A stretch of 64,000 nucleotides of DNA, from contig NZ_WBZD01000017.1 in assembly GCF_009720365.1 (NCBI RefSeq), positions 186,001 through 250,000 on the forward strand, in the 5' to 3' direction. This DNA is from Catellatospora paridis (lineage in GTDB: Bacteria > Actinomycetota > Actinomycetes > Mycobacteriales > Micromonosporaceae). Position numbers and translations under genes: made by a program. Positions 18,178 through 26,920 of this stretch are shown here, one piece after another (position 1 is the stretch's first letter; each line of letters opens with the position of its first letter). Below the pieces are notes generated by a model. That model had not been told where the DNA came from and made no database searches. It saw nothing but the letters and a program-made list of their open reading frames with translations.

Positions 18178-18579
18178 TCAGGCCGGGTGCGACTCGCCTG
18201 CCGGGCCGCGCCGCTCCCGCAGCGCCTGCTGCACCCGCAGTTCCATGGCGTGCAGGGCTTCGATGGCCCGCAACTGCCCGGCGATCTCGGGGTCGGCGGT
18301 CGCGGGGCCGAGGCCGATCAGCCCGCACCGGACGCACTCGACCCGCGCCGCGGTGTCGGGGCACGGGGTCACCGCGCCGCAGTCGACGCAGGTGTGCTCG
18401 GCGTCGTCGGCGAGCACCTGGTCGGCGGAGATGGTGTCGAGGTAGCCGCACTCGGCGCACTGCCAGCGCACCGGGCTGCCCCAGTCGACGGTGCCCTGGT
18501 CGCTGAGCTCGTATCCGAGGTCTTCGGCGGGGCCCACGAGTTCGCATCCCGGGCAGCGCACATAAGGCCGTGGTCTCAT
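18178..18579 (-). CDS. Small double zinc-ribbon protein of unknown function
   Basis: A 133-residue protein with four Cys-x2-Cys pairs: CPGC, CAEC, CVDC and CVRC, arranged as two probable zinc ribbons in the first 85 residues. A charged helix ending in [11 protein letters not shown] follows. Zinc ribbons of this type bind nucleic acid or mediate protein contacts; no family name comes to mind. The start at 18579 has GGGGAG six bases upstream. It lies in its own unit between gpsA and the divergent HD gene, with 211 non-coding bases between it and gpsA. Confidence 0.75.
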   Translation of the reverse strand: MRPRPYVRCPGCELVGPAEDLGYELSDQGTVDWGSPVRWQCAECGYLDTISADQVLADDAEHTCVDCGAVTPCPDTAARVECVRCGLIGLGPATADPEIAGQLRAIEALHAMELRVQQALRERRGPAGESHPA

Positions 18580-18905
18580 GATCGGCTCCCCGTGATCGCA
18601 CGACAGTTCGATGTGGACCATAAAACGGTTCAGCTGTCGGGCGGGCCAGCCGATCGGCCATCGTTGCGGTGCGAACAAACGAGGGGTCGACCCGCGGTGG
18701 CCGCCGCCCGTCACGGCGTGGCGGACCGGGCGTCGGCGGCCACCTGCCAGGTCACCACGACGTCGGGCCCGGTGCCGGAGCGAGGCCGCGCAGGGCCGGT
18801 GATCAGCGCAGATTGCCTGCTGGAACATGAACAAGAGGCGAACAGCAGACGGCCAAAGAACCACATCCGTTGATCCGAAGGGCTGATCGGCCTAGCGTCA
18901 CCGAC
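18580..18905. other. Intergenic region without a supported gene
   Basis: This 326-base stretch separates the divergent zinc-ribbon and HD-domain genes and must hold both promoters. Open frames cross it on both strands, but none has a ribosome site or recognisable protein features. The part nearest the HD gene (about 18820-18880) is distinctly richer in A and T than its surroundings and is the best place to look for a promoter. Confidence 0.5.
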
Positions 18906-19475
18906 GTGCGGCTGACCACGATTGATCAACTCGTGCCGGCCCGGGCGATGTGCCTGGCCGACGAGCTGCTGGCAGATCTGCCGCAGCGGTGGGCGCACAC
19001 CGCCGGGGTGGCCGGGCGGGCTGCCGAACTCGCCGCCGCCGTCGACCCCGGCGAGCGGGACCTGCTGCTGTGCGTGGCCTGGCTGCACGACATCGGCTAC
19101 TCCGCCGCGGCCCTCGACACCGGCTTCCACCCCCTGGACGGAGCCCGCCTGCTGCGGCGGCAGGGCTGGCCGCGACGGCTGTGCGCGCTGGTCGCCCACC
19201 ACTCGGGCGCCGGGTTTCTCGCCGCTGAACAGGGCGTGGTGGGCATGGCCGAGTTCCCCGACGAGGAGTCGGCGGTCACCGACGCGCTGGCCTGCGCCGA
19301 TCAGACCACCGGGGTACGCGGTGAGCCGGCGTTCCTCGAGGAGCGGCTGGCGGAGGCCCTGCACCGGCACGGCGCCTCCTCGGTGTACGCCAGGGCGCAC
19401 CTGCGGCGCGCACCGTACCTGCGGGCGGCCGCGGCCCGCGTGCAGGAACGCCTGCTGGCCGTGGCCGCAGCCTGA
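18906..19475 (+). CDS. HD-domain metal-dependent phosphohydrolase-like protein
   Basis: A 189-residue protein with the HD superfamily set: a first His in RWAHTAGVAG, the paired WLHDIGYSAAA, VAHHSGAG, and a final Asp in LACADQTT. These residues bind one or two metals in phosphohydrolases that act on nucleotides or second messengers. The compact single-domain form resembles stand-alone HD hydrolases of unknown substrate. The GTG start at 18906 is preferred; a TTG at 18870 is possible. It converges on telA, with two hairpins between them. Confidence 0.85.
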   Translation: MRLTTIDQLVPARAMCLADELLADLPQRWAHTAGVAGRAAELAAAVDPGERDLLLCVAWLHDIGYSAAALDTGFHPLDGARLLRRQGWPRRLCALVAHHSGAGFLAAEQGVVGMAEFPDEESAVTDALACADQTTGVRGEPAFLEERLAEALHRHGASSVYARAHLRRAPYLRAAAARVQERLLAVAAA

Positions 19476-19499
19476 ATCGCCGGCTGCGCTTCGGCAGAG

Positions 19500-19536
19500 G
19501 GGCACCTCCCACGCGTGACGCGTTAAGAAGGTGCCC
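19500..19536. terminator. Hairpin terminator after the HD gene
   Basis: GGGCACCT (19500-19507) pairs with AGGTGCCC (19529-19536) around an ACGCGTGACGCGT inner palindrome. It belongs to the same repeated palindrome family as 1626 and 5199 and lies 25 bases after the HD gene stop. Confidence 0.7.
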
Positions 19537-19556
19537 TTCCTCTACGTATACCGATA

Positions 19557-19571
19557 GGAAGGTGTCCTTCC
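19557..19571. terminator. Short palindrome next to the telA stop codon
   Basis: GGAAGGTGTCCTTCC is a 6-bp inverted repeat with a 3-base centre, ending two bases from the telA stop. With the hairpin at 19500 it forms a double terminator between convergent genes. Confidence 0.6.
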
Positions 19572-19572
19572 T

Positions 19573-20868
19573 TCAGGCGAGGTGGTGGGTTTGGGCTTGG
19601 GTGAGGAGCGAGGGAGGCAACTGGGGGGCGGCGGGGAGTTCGAGGGGTTTGGCGGCTTTGGTGACTAGGTCCACTACGGCGCGGCTGAGGTGTTGGGAGC
19701 TGGCGGACATGGACTCCTGGGCGGAGACGATGGCGGAGACGACCTCGGCGCGGGCCTGCTGGCCGAAGCGGACCGCGTCTTCGATGCCCTTGGCCTGGGC
19801 ATCGATCGAAGCGGCGACCTCCAGGATGGTCTCCGGGCGGATCGTGGGGGTCTGGATCAGGCGGGCGATCTGCGGGACGCCGGTGCCTGCGGCGTGGGCG
19901 TAGGCGGAGAGCACCTCGTTGGCGCCGTCGGCGACCGCCTGCTGCATCTGGGCGGCCTGGTTGGCCTGCAGCAGCAGACCCCACTGGGCGATGGTCAGCT
20001 TCATGGTCGGGATGGTCAGGTTGACCAGCAGCGCCAGCCGCTGTCCGAGCCCGTAGTGCAGCGAGCGGATGTTGCGCACCTGGGGCGAGGTCGACCAGGC
20101 GACGAACAGCCGCTGCTGGAACTCGTTGATGCGCACCTCGATCGCCTGGATGAACTCGGTGATCCGGGCGAGGCGCTCCTCCTTGTCGCGGCGGTCGACG
20201 TCGGCCGGGTCGATGCGGATCGACGCCGCCTCGGCCACGGCCAGGTCGCGGACCTGCTCCATCACCGCGATGACGCCGACGAGCTGGCTGATCGCGGCCT
20301 CGTTGGCCTTGTACAGCTCGTCGCAGAGCACCACGTTGCGCTTGAGCTGCTGCTGCTTCTCGACCAGGGTGCCGGCGATGCGGTCGAGTTGCTGCTCCAC
20401 CGACCGGGCCTCCTCGAACAGCATCTCCACCAGGTCGCGGCCCTTGCGGAAGACGCCCCGGACCGCGTCCATGAACTTGTCGAACACCTCGCGTACCCGC
20501 GGGTCGGCCGGGTCGTACCTGCGCCGGAAGTCGCGCATCCGGTCGTTGATCTCGTGCATGATCTGGGTCAGCTCCGGGATCTTCACCGGCCCGACCTCCC
20601 GGAAGATCCGCTGCACCTGGGTGTTGACCTGGTCGATCGCGCCGTTGCCGAAGCCCGCCAGCTGGTCGGTGTCGGCCAGCATCCGCGGGTAGGTCTGCTT
20701 GGCCAGGGCGAGGGCCTGCTCGCGCTGCGCCGGGCTGAGCAGGTCGGCGCAGACCAGCCGGCCCGGCTCACCGGTGCGGGCGACCGCGGCCAGCGCGCTG
20801 TCCGCGCTGCCCGCGGGCTGCGCCGGCGCGCCCGTGATGCTGCCGAAGTCGATCGCGAGCTCGCTCAT
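19573..20868 (-). CDS. TelA-family protein (toxic anion resistance family)
   Basis: A 431-residue, largely helical protein that matches the TelA/KlaA/YaaN family (Pfam PF05816). Markers are DKFMDAVRGVFRKGRDLVEML, a coiled-coil-rich middle with VEKQQQLKRNVVLCDELYKA, and NLTIPTMKLTIAQWGLLLQ followed by the usual queue of short helices. Family members are linked to tellurite or other oxyanion resistance, to cell-envelope stress and to lantibiotic tolerance; the biochemical role is not settled. It is the last gene of a reverse-strand series VWA lipoprotein, XpaC-like, solute-binding-like, TelA. A 100-base gap with repeats precedes it, so it may have an internal promoter. Confidence 0.9.
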   Translation of the reverse strand: MSELAIDFGSITGAPAQPAGSADSALAAVARTGEPGRLVCADLLSPAQREQALALAKQTYPRMLADTDQLAGFGNGAIDQVNTQVQRIFREVGPVKIPELTQIMHEINDRMRDFRRRYDPADPRVREVFDKFMDAVRGVFRKGRDLVEMLFEEARSVEQQLDRIAGTLVEKQQQLKRNVVLCDELYKANEAAISQLVGVIAVMEQVRDLAVAEAASIRIDPADVDRRDKEERLARITEFIQAIEVRINEFQQRLFVAWSTSPQVRNIRSLHYGLGQRLALLVNLTIPTMKLTIAQWGLLLQANQAAQMQQAVADGANEVLSAYAHAAGTGVPQIARLIQTPTIRPETILEVAASIDAQAKGIEDAVRFGQQARAEVVSAIVSAQESMSASSQHLSRAVVDLVTKAAKPLELPAAPQLPPSLLTQAQTHHLA

Positions 20869-20893
20869 GACGGGTTCTCCTCCTGCTGTTTCA

Positions 20894-20935
20894 GGGAAAC
20901 TGCGCTGTCGATCGGCCCGGATCGTGCAGTTTCCC
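20894..20935. repeat. Inverted plus direct repeat upstream of telA
   Basis: GGGAAACTGC (20894-20903) and GCAGTTTCCC (20926-20935) form a perfect 10-bp inverted repeat, with a nested CGATC...GATCG inside. A third copy, GGAAACTGCGG, follows at 20936-20946 in direct orientation. It sits 26 bases ahead of the telA start and could be an operator or an RNA hairpin that tunes telA. Confidence 0.6.
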
Positions 20936-20968
20936 GGAAACTGCGGATGCCGGGCGGGGTGCGGGGCG

Positions 20969-22120
20969 TCAGGAGCACTTGGCGACTTCCTTGACGCAGG
21001 CGAGCAGGGCCAGGGTGACCTCGGCGCCGGGTGGGGCGGTGGTGCGGAACTGGTCGGCCAGCGGGAGGTTCGGGAAGTCGGTGACCTTGCTCAGGCCGAC
21101 GTGCAGGCCCGAGCGCAGGCCGTACTTCTGCCAGGCGAGCTGCTGGATGCCGGCGTCCTTCATGGCCTCCAGGAAGCGGGCCGCGTCGGCGTCCAGCGCC
21201 AGGATCGGGTGGTCGCTGTAGATCGTCGGGTCGGGGTAGAGCACCCGCACGTCCTTGAGCAGCTTGTCGGCGTCCGCACCGAGCTGCACCACCTGCTGGA
21301 TGAGCTGGTTCTCGTAGCCGGCGTAGAGCGGCGCGTGGAACTCCGCGCCCTGGGTCAGCCACTGCCGGAAACCCGCCTCCGAGCCCGCCGCCTGCAGGCC
21401 CTGCGCGTCGTACACGGCGCGCACCGTCGGCAGCACCTTGCGGGCCTGGGCCAGGCTCGGCGCGGAGAACACGTCGTCGGTGGCGATGATGTTCAGCTGG
21501 AGCTGGGCCAGGGTGAAGCCGCTGTTGGACTTCGCCGCGTCGGTGCTCGACACCGCGATCGGGCCGCGCAGGTCGGCGGTGCCCAGCGACTGCCAGGTGG
21601 TGCGCTTGAGCACATGCTCCAGCAGCAGCTTCTTCATGTCGACGATGAAGTAGCGCTCCGCGCGCTTCTGCACGATCCCGGCCTTGACCAGCGCGTCGGT
21701 GCCCTGCGGCCCGGCGTAGATCACCTCCGGGGACTGGAGCACGGTCTCGGCGCGGTACTCGGGGAACGCGCCGGAGTGCAGGCTCTCGAACACCTTCTGC
21801 GCACTGGCACTGGACGGCCACAGGCAGCCCGCCTTGCGCGCGGCCAGGTCGTCCTTGGACAGCTGCACCAGGTCGTACGAGCCCAGCGGCGCGAACACCA
21901 CGGTCAGGCCGTACTGCTCGCGCAGGATCTTCTTCACCTGCTCGTCGGCCATCAGCTCGGTCTTCTCCGAGCCGCCCAGGCAGGTGACGGTGACGGCCTG
22001 CGCCGTGCCACCCCCGCCGGGCGGGTCGTCCTTCCCGCTGGTCAGCACGTACGCGGTGGCCACGCAGACCACCAGGACCAGGACGAGCCCGATCAGGAAT
22101 CGGCCGCTCGGCAATCTCAC
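20969..22120 (-). CDS. Membrane-anchored solute-binding-like protein of the TelA cluster
   Basis: A 383-residue protein from GTG 22120. A single N-terminal membrane helix (about 8-27, FLIGLVLVLVVCVATAYVL) anchors an extracytoplasmic domain that reads like a type-2 periplasmic binding fold: VTVTCLGGSEKTELM, GLTVVFAPLGSYDLV, and GPIAVSSTDAAKSNSG, which resembles the hinge region of phosphate or molybdate binding proteins. There is no lipobox. No ABC transporter is adjacent, so it probably senses or presents a ligand rather than importing it. Eleven bases separate it from the upstream XpaC-like gene, so they are co-transcribed. The VWA lipoprotein two genes upstream carries a similar N-terminal domain. 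Confidence 0.75.
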   Translation of the reverse strand: MRLPSGRFLIGLVLVLVVCVATAYVLTSGKDDPPGGGGTAQAVTVTCLGGSEKTELMADEQVKKILREQYGLTVVFAPLGSYDLVQLSKDDLAARKAGCLWPSSASAQKVFESLHSGAFPEYRAETVLQSPEVIYAGPQGTDALVKAGIVQKRAERYFIVDMKKLLLEHVLKRTTWQSLGTADLRGPIAVSSTDAAKSNSGFTLAQLQLNIIATDDVFSAPSLAQARKVLPTVRAVYDAQGLQAAGSEAGFRQWLTQGAEFHAPLYAGYENQLIQQVVQLGADADKLLKDVRVLYPDPTIYSDHPILALDADAARFLEAMKDAGIQQLAWQKYGLRSGLHVGLSKVTDFPNLPLADQFRTTAPPGAEVTLALLACVKEVAKCS

Positions 22121-22130
22121 GTGATGCTCC

Positions 22131-22727
22131 TTATCCCAGCTGCGGGAGTTTCGGCGGGGCGACGGTCTGCAGGTTGGCCTGGTACTGGGCGAGGTCGCCC
22201 TGGTTGACCAGGCGCAGGCTGTCGATGGTGAACTCGGTGAAGCGCTGCACGGCCTGCTCTCCGCCGGCCAGCAGCGCCGCCGGGTCGTGGTAGAACGTCG
22301 GGTTGCGCTGGATGTCGAGGTACTGCCGGACCACCCCCTGCAGGCTCTGCAGGTGCGCGCCGAGCTGGCTGGCACTGGAGTAGAGGCTGTTCGGCGAGGT
22401 GGCCCGGACCCGTTCGAGCAGCTCGGGCACGAACTCGGCGGCCTGCTGCAGCAGGTGTTTCACCGACGGCGAGGCGACGTCGCGGCTGAGCTTGCGGACC
22501 TCCTTCGCCGCCCGTACCACCTCGTCGGCCTTGCGGTCGGCGTCGGCGCCGTACTCGTCGTCGCGGACCTGGGACGTGGTGCGCGAGTCGAGCATCAGGT
22601 AGACGCCGAGCGCGCACAGCGCCGCCAGCAGCGGCGACCACAGCAGGCTGCCGGTGACCGAGAACAGCCCGCCGAACACGCCGACCGCGACCAGCAGCGC
22701 CAGGGGTGTGGCGACCTTGCGCATCAT
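22131..22727 (-). CDS. XpaC-like membrane protein of the TelA cluster
   Basis: A 198-residue protein with two closely spaced hydrophobic segments at about 8-47, followed by a cytoplasmic helical domain (KADEVVRAAKEVRKLSRD, then LGAHLQSLQGVVRQYLDIQR). This layout resembles the XpaC family, which is encoded beside the TelA protein YaaN in Bacillus subtilis; the assignment rests on layout and neighbourhood rather than a strong motif. The role is unknown. The first of two adjacent ATGs (22727) is seven bases after the VWA gene stop, so the genes are tightly coupled. Confidence 0.65.
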   Translation of the reverse strand: MMRKVATPLALLVAVGVFGGLFSVTGSLLWSPLLAALCALGVYLMLDSRTTSQVRDDEYGADADRKADEVVRAAKEVRKLSRDVASPSVKHLLQQAAEFVPELLERVRATSPNSLYSSASQLGAHLQSLQGVVRQYLDIQRNPTFYHDPAALLAGGEQAVQRFTEFTIDSLRLVNQGDLAQYQANLQTVAPPKLPQLG

Positions 22728-22734
22728 GGCCGCC

Positions 22735-24372
22735 TCACTTGTAACCCGCGGCGGTGCGCAGCGCCGCGACCAGGTCGTTCTGCTGCACGAACGCGCCACC
22801 GGTGGCCTCGGCGACCTGCTTGAGCTGACCCGGGTCGGCGTCGTCGCCGAACGCGATGGCCACCACGGGCACCCCGGCCGCCTTGAGCGCGGCGACGGCC
22901 TCGGCCTGCTCGGCGTCCTCCGACATGCCGTCCGACATCACGATGACCAGGCTCTTGCGGGCAGCCGACTTCGAGGCGGTCAGCGCGCTCACGGCCTGCT
23001 TGAGGCAGGCGTACATGTTGGTGCCGCTGCCGGGTGCGTGGGCGACGATCTTCTCGGTTAGCCCGTGCAGCTGCCCGGCGTCGTTACCGGTCACCCGCCA
23101 CGGACCGGCGGCGATGCCGCTGTTGAAGACGGTCACCGTGGTGATGTCCTCGGGGTGGGTCTGCAGCAGGTTCAGCGCTGCCTGGTCGGCGTCGAAGATC
23201 TGGTGCGCCGCGTCGCGTACGCCGTCCCAGCCCTTGTTGTCGTTCATCGAGCCGCTGCCGTCGAGGCAGTAGTAGGCGTCCACCGGCTTGCGGTAGTGCG
23301 TCTGGTAGCGGTCCAGCGCCGCCTTGATCACGGCCACGGACGGGTAGGTGATGCCCTGCTCGCGCAGGTTGGCCTGGATGCCCCAGTCGGGGTTGAAGAC
23401 CTTCAGGTCGGGGTTGTCCAGGGTCAGGCCGATGCCGGTGGCCGGGCGGCGGCCGAGCGCCAGCAGTTTCGCCTTCGCCGCCGCGTCGGTCAGCAGGTAG
23501 TTCTGCAGCTCGGTGACCAGTGCCCGCTTGGCCGGGTCGGCGTCGGTGCCGTGCGGCAGGAAGCCCAGCGGTGCGTCGCTGATCGCGAGCGCGCCCTTGG
23601 GATACACCGCGTACAGCGGCTCCTTGCCCGCCTTGACCAGCTCCTGGTTCTTCTCGATGACCAGGTCCTCGTAGGTGAACACGGTGCGGCATGCGTCGGG
23701 CCGGGCCAGACAGTCGTTCATCAGCGTGCCGGTGGACGGCGGCGTGGCGTCCATGGCCTGGATGAACCGGCTGATGCCGGCGTCGACGGCGGGGGAGTCC
23801 AGCTGGGCCTGGGTGAGCGCCTGGCCGGGGCCGTTGCCCGCGAAGTGGTTCAGGAACCCGAACAGCACCGTCGCGCCCGAATTGGACTGGGTCGGGTTGG
23901 TGACCCACACCGTCGTCTTGCCGGACTCGACCGCGTCGAGCACGTCCTTGACGGCCACGTCCGTGCGGCCGGTGAAGCCGAGCCGCTGCATCTCGCTGCG
24001 CCATCCGGCGTACACCACGGGGGTGAGGAACATCGGCTTGACGTCGGACAGCTTGCCGGCCTGGTCGCCGATCTGCGAGAAGACGGAGCTGGCGAACCAG
24101 TACGCGTCGTAGTCGGCGTTGCCCGAGGCCAGCAGCCGCGCCTGGTCCACCGAGCCCTTGAGGGTGAACCGGCAGTCGTAGCCCTTCTCCCGACACCACG
24201 GCTTGACGACCGTGTCCAGCACCGACTGCTGCTCGGACCCGGCGACGAGCTGCAGCACCTTCGGATCGCTGCTGTACGGCGCCCCGCCGCCGGGCGGGTC
24301 CGACGTGTCGTCGCAGCCGGCGGACAGCAGCACGACTGCCGCCAGCATCACGGAGAGCACCCTGGTTCGCAC
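22735..24372 (-). CDS. Lipoprotein with solute-binding-like domain and VWA domain
   Basis: A 545-residue exported lipoprotein: signal peptide, then lipobox LSAG-Cys20. Residues about 35-340 read like an extracellular solute-binding domain, with VLQLVAGSEQQSVLDTVVKP and WVTNPTQSNSGATVLFGFL. Residues about 360-540 form a von Willebrand A domain with an intact MIDAS motif, Asp371-x-Ser373-x-Ser375 in CLDGSGSMND. So the protein probably binds a small ligand and, through a divalent metal, a protein partner at the cell surface. GTG 24372 is preceded by AAGGAG at 5-base spacing. It is the promoter-proximal gene of the XpaC/binding-protein/TelA series. Confidence 0.85.
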   Translation of the reverse strand: MRTRVLSVMLAAVVLLSAGCDDTSDPPGGGAPYSSDPKVLQLVAGSEQQSVLDTVVKPWCREKGYDCRFTLKGSVDQARLLASGNADYDAYWFASSVFSQIGDQAGKLSDVKPMFLTPVVYAGWRSEMQRLGFTGRTDVAVKDVLDAVESGKTTVWVTNPTQSNSGATVLFGFLNHFAGNGPGQALTQAQLDSPAVDAGISRFIQAMDATPPSTGTLMNDCLARPDACRTVFTYEDLVIEKNQELVKAGKEPLYAVYPKGALAISDAPLGFLPHGTDADPAKRALVTELQNYLLTDAAAKAKLLALGRRPATGIGLTLDNPDLKVFNPDWGIQANLREQGITYPSVAVIKAALDRYQTHYRKPVDAYYCLDGSGSMNDNKGWDGVRDAAHQIFDADQAALNLLQTHPEDITTVTVFNSGIAAGPWRVTGNDAGQLHGLTEKIVAHAPGSGTNMYACLKQAVSALTASKSAARKSLVIVMSDGMSEDAEQAEAVAALKAAGVPVVAIAFGDDADPGQLKQVAEATGGAFVQQNDLVAALRTAAGYK

Positions 24373-24391
24373 ACGGACTCCTTGCCACGGT

Positions 24392-24434
24392 TGGTCTTCT
24401 GCCAAGACCATTCCTTGGTAGCAAGCCGCTACCA
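24392..24434. promoter_or_regulatory. Two adjacent inverted repeats ahead of the VWA-TelA operon
   Basis: TGGTCTT-5-AAGACCA (24392-24410) and TGGTAGC-5-GCTACCA (24416-24434) are two perfect 7-bp inverted repeats with the same spacer length and the same TGGT/ACCA ends. Their centres are 24 bases apart. They sit 20-62 bases upstream of the operon's first codon, the right place for a repressor or activator bound as two dimers. Confidence 0.6.
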
Positions 24435-24524
24435 GGGCAAACAGGCCAACAACGGGTTAACGGGAAGTGAAGGCAGTGCCAGGGGCAGCGCACCGGCTCG
24501 CGGTGCGCCGCAACGGTTTCGCCG

Positions 24525-25808
24525 TCAGCGCAGCGGCTCGACGGCCACGGCGCCGGTGAGCGCGCCGACCAGCGCCGCGGTGGCGGGCAGCAGGCCGCGT
24601 CCGTCCGGCTCGGACAGGCTCGCGGTGGACTCCAGGCGGGCCATGATCGCGCCCGGCAGCAGCGTCACGCCGCGCGCCGGCAGGCCGGTGACCTGGACTC
24701 CGGCGTACGAGTCGGGTCGCGGCACCGACCGCACCACACCGGCCTGCCCGGTCCAGCGCACCAGCAGGTGGCTGCCCGCGGTGGGCAGCACGGGGCGTGC
24801 CGCGTCGGCCGGGTCGAGCGGTTCGCCGAGCAGCGCCTGCAGGTGCTGGTGCAGGCAGGGGTTGAGGCCGTGCCGCTCCTGCAGCCGGCTCAGCAGCCAG
24901 GACGAGCCCTGGATACGCGGATTGACCTCCAGGAACGCCACGTCGCCGCCGCACACCGCGATGTCGGCCCCGAACAGGCCGCGGTGTCCCTGCGTGGCCA
25001 GCCACCCTCCGATGCGCTCGGTGTGCAGGTAGGCCTGTGCCAGCGCGCCGGGATCGACGCGGGGCACGGCGAAGTCGCTGCCGCAGTAGCCGCCGAACGC
25101 GTAGCCGAGTTGCGTGATGCCGCTGATCTGCAACGACGCGGGCAGCAGGCGGACGCCGTCGGCATGCACCACCCCGGCCACGTTGATCGTCACGTCCCCG
25201 GCGTAGCGCGACAGCAGCCAGCGGGTGACGTGCGGGTGCGCGTTGCGGGCCGCGGCCAGCTCGGCCGCGTCGCGTACCAGGTAGGTGCCCTGGCCGCCCG
25301 CGCCGTTGGGGGTCTGCGCGATGAACGGCGCGTCCAGCCGCCGGGCCACGGCGGCGAAGTCGAGCTCGTCCGGGTCGAGCGTCAGCGCCTCGGGCACCGG
25401 CACGCCGAGGCCCTGCAGGGCCTGGCGGATGTAGACCTTGTCCTCGGCGAGCCGCTCCACCACGTCGAGCGGCCCGGCGGCCAGCCGCACCCGGCCCGGC
25501 CAGGCCGCCGCCGCGGCCTCCCAGGCGGTGCTGGCGCGCGGCGGCACCAGCAGGATCGGCCGGTCGTCGGCCGGGGCCTCGGCCAGCACCTTGGGGACGA
25601 AGTCGGCCAGCCGTGCCACGTCGCCGAAGCGCCAGCGGCGGCGTACGCCGTCGAGGTTCTCCAGCGACAGTGCCCGGGTGCCGGGCAGGTCGGCGTCGGT
25701 GTCGCCGGACAGCACGCAGACACACGAGGGGTGCTCGGTCAGCGGTGCCATCATGCCGGGGTACGCGCTGGCGGTCACCAGCCGGTAGTCGTGCAGGTCC
25801 CATGCCAT
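24525..25808 (-). CDS. ATP-grasp superfamily protein
   Basis: A 427-residue enzyme. The ATP-grasp elements are visible: APFIAQTPNGAGGQGTYLV near residues 160-180 is the flexible glycine-rich loop, GDVTINVAGVVHADGV a central strand pair, and DVAFLEVNPRIQGSSWLL the magnesium-binding strand. Such enzymes join a carboxylate to an amine, thiol or similar nucleophile using ATP. The substrates are unknown. ATG 25808 directly precedes WDLHDYRLVTASAYPGMM. It runs the same way as the VWA-TelA operon, 152 bases upstream. ATP-grasp enzymes occur in other TelA/VWA stress clusters, so a functional link is possible but unproven. Confidence 0.85.
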   Translation of the reverse strand: MAWDLHDYRLVTASAYPGMMAPLTEHPSCVCVLSGDTDADLPGTRALSLENLDGVRRRWRFGDVARLADFVPKVLAEAPADDRPILLVPPRASTAWEAAAAAWPGRVRLAAGPLDVVERLAEDKVYIRQALQGLGVPVPEALTLDPDELDFAAVARRLDAPFIAQTPNGAGGQGTYLVRDAAELAAARNAHPHVTRWLLSRYAGDVTINVAGVVHADGVRLLPASLQISGITQLGYAFGGYCGSDFAVPRVDPGALAQAYLHTERIGGWLATQGHRGLFGADIAVCGGDVAFLEVNPRIQGSSWLLSRLQERHGLNPCLHQHLQALLGEPLDPADAARPVLPTAGSHLLVRWTGQAGVVRSVPRPDSYAGVQVTGLPARGVTLLPGAIMARLESTASLSEPDGRGLLPATAALVGALTGAVAVEPLR

Positions 25809-25944
25809 GGCGGCAACTGTGGCCGATCGCGGGCGGCGGCGCGGCGCGCAACGGGCGTACTTCCGGCGAACGGCACGGGAACTCTTCGGCACGGCCCGGT
25901 GCGTGGACCCGCCGGCTCGGTCCGGTGCGCTGGTCCAGGCCCCG

Positions 25945-26868
25945 TCAGCCCTCGACGGGCGACGGCGCGTGATCGGCGGCGCCCGGCCGGGCCGCGGCGC
26001 CGACGCGCAGGGTGGGGGAGTACGCCAGCAGCGCCACCCCGGCCGCGATCGCGGCGCCGGCCAGGGTCAGCGTCCACAGCGCCGCCAGTCCCGCCGGTGG
26101 GGCCTCGTCGAACAGCAGCGCGCCCCACAGCCAGCTCAGCACCGGGTCGGCGACGGTCATCGCGGTCAGCGCCGCGGGCAGCGAGCCGCTGCCGAACGCC
26201 TCCTGCGCCAGCACCGCCGCGACCAGGCCGGACAGGCCCAGCGCGTACACCGGCCAGTCCAGGGCGGCGGTCAGCGGGCCGCGCGTCGCGAGCTGGTCGG
26301 CGACGACGACGGTGAGCACGGCGGTCGTGCTGAACCCGGTGCCCGCGGCGACGCCGGTCAGCGGGGTGCGGGCGGGGAAGCCGACGCGGCTGCGGGCGAC
26401 CGTCAGCAGCACGGCGACCAGGACGATCGCGGCGAGCAGCACGGCGGGCAGCGGCTCGCGGCGTACCGTCTGTTCGACCCCGCCCCGGGCGAGCACCAGC
26501 ACCACCAGGCCCGCGCAGACCGCGGCCGTGCCCAGCCAGTCCCGGGCCGCGGGCGGGCGGCCGGTGCGGGTGTACGCCATCGGCAGCGCGAACATCAGCT
26601 GCACCGCCAGCAGCGCCTGCACGATGGCGATGGAGCCGGTGTGCAGCGCCGAGGCGTGCGCCACGAAACCCAGCACGTTGCAGCCGAGCCCGGCCAGCCA
26701 CACCGGGCTGCTCAGCAGGCGGGCGACGGTGCCCAGCACCGGCAGCCAGTGCCCGGCGGTGTCACCGCGCGCCTGCGCGACCGCCCGGGTGACCCGGTGC
26801 TGCAGGGCCGCCGCCGCCGCGAACAGCGCGGCCGCCAGCAGACCCAGGATCGTGCTGGTGATGGTCAT
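25945..26868 (-). CDS. DMT-superfamily (EamA-like) exporter
   Basis: A 307-residue membrane protein with about ten hydrophobic helices in the duplicated 5+5 layout of drug/metabolite transporters. Examples are TSTILGLLAAALFAAAAALQ at the start and SIAIVQALLAVQLMFALPMA in the third helix. The C-terminal tail is short and cytoplasmic. The family exports amino acids, nucleosides or toxic compounds; this subgroup is uncharacterised. It lies 136 bases upstream of the ATP-grasp gene on the same strand and could export that enzyme's product, which is inference only. Confidence 0.8.
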   Translation of the reverse strand: MTITSTILGLLAAALFAAAAALQHRVTRAVAQARGDTAGHWLPVLGTVARLLSSPVWLAGLGCNVLGFVAHASALHTGSIAIVQALLAVQLMFALPMAYTRTGRPPAARDWLGTAAVCAGLVVLVLARGGVEQTVRREPLPAVLLAAIVLVAVLLTVARSRVGFPARTPLTGVAAGTGFSTTAVLTVVVADQLATRGPLTAALDWPVYALGLSGLVAAVLAQEAFGSGSLPAALTAMTVADPVLSWLWGALLFDEAPPAGLAALWTLTLAGAAIAAGVALLAYSPTLRVGAAARPGAADHAPSPVEG

Positions 26869-26920
26869 GGATCAGCTCCGCCCCGTCCGCCCGCCGCCGC
26901 GACCGGACGGCGTGCGGGCA

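Noticed and set aside
18580-18905. N-terminal extension of the zinc-ribbon gene through this region
   Set aside because: The extension is Arg-rich without motifs, while ATG 18579 has a clear ribosome site and directly precedes the first Cys pair.
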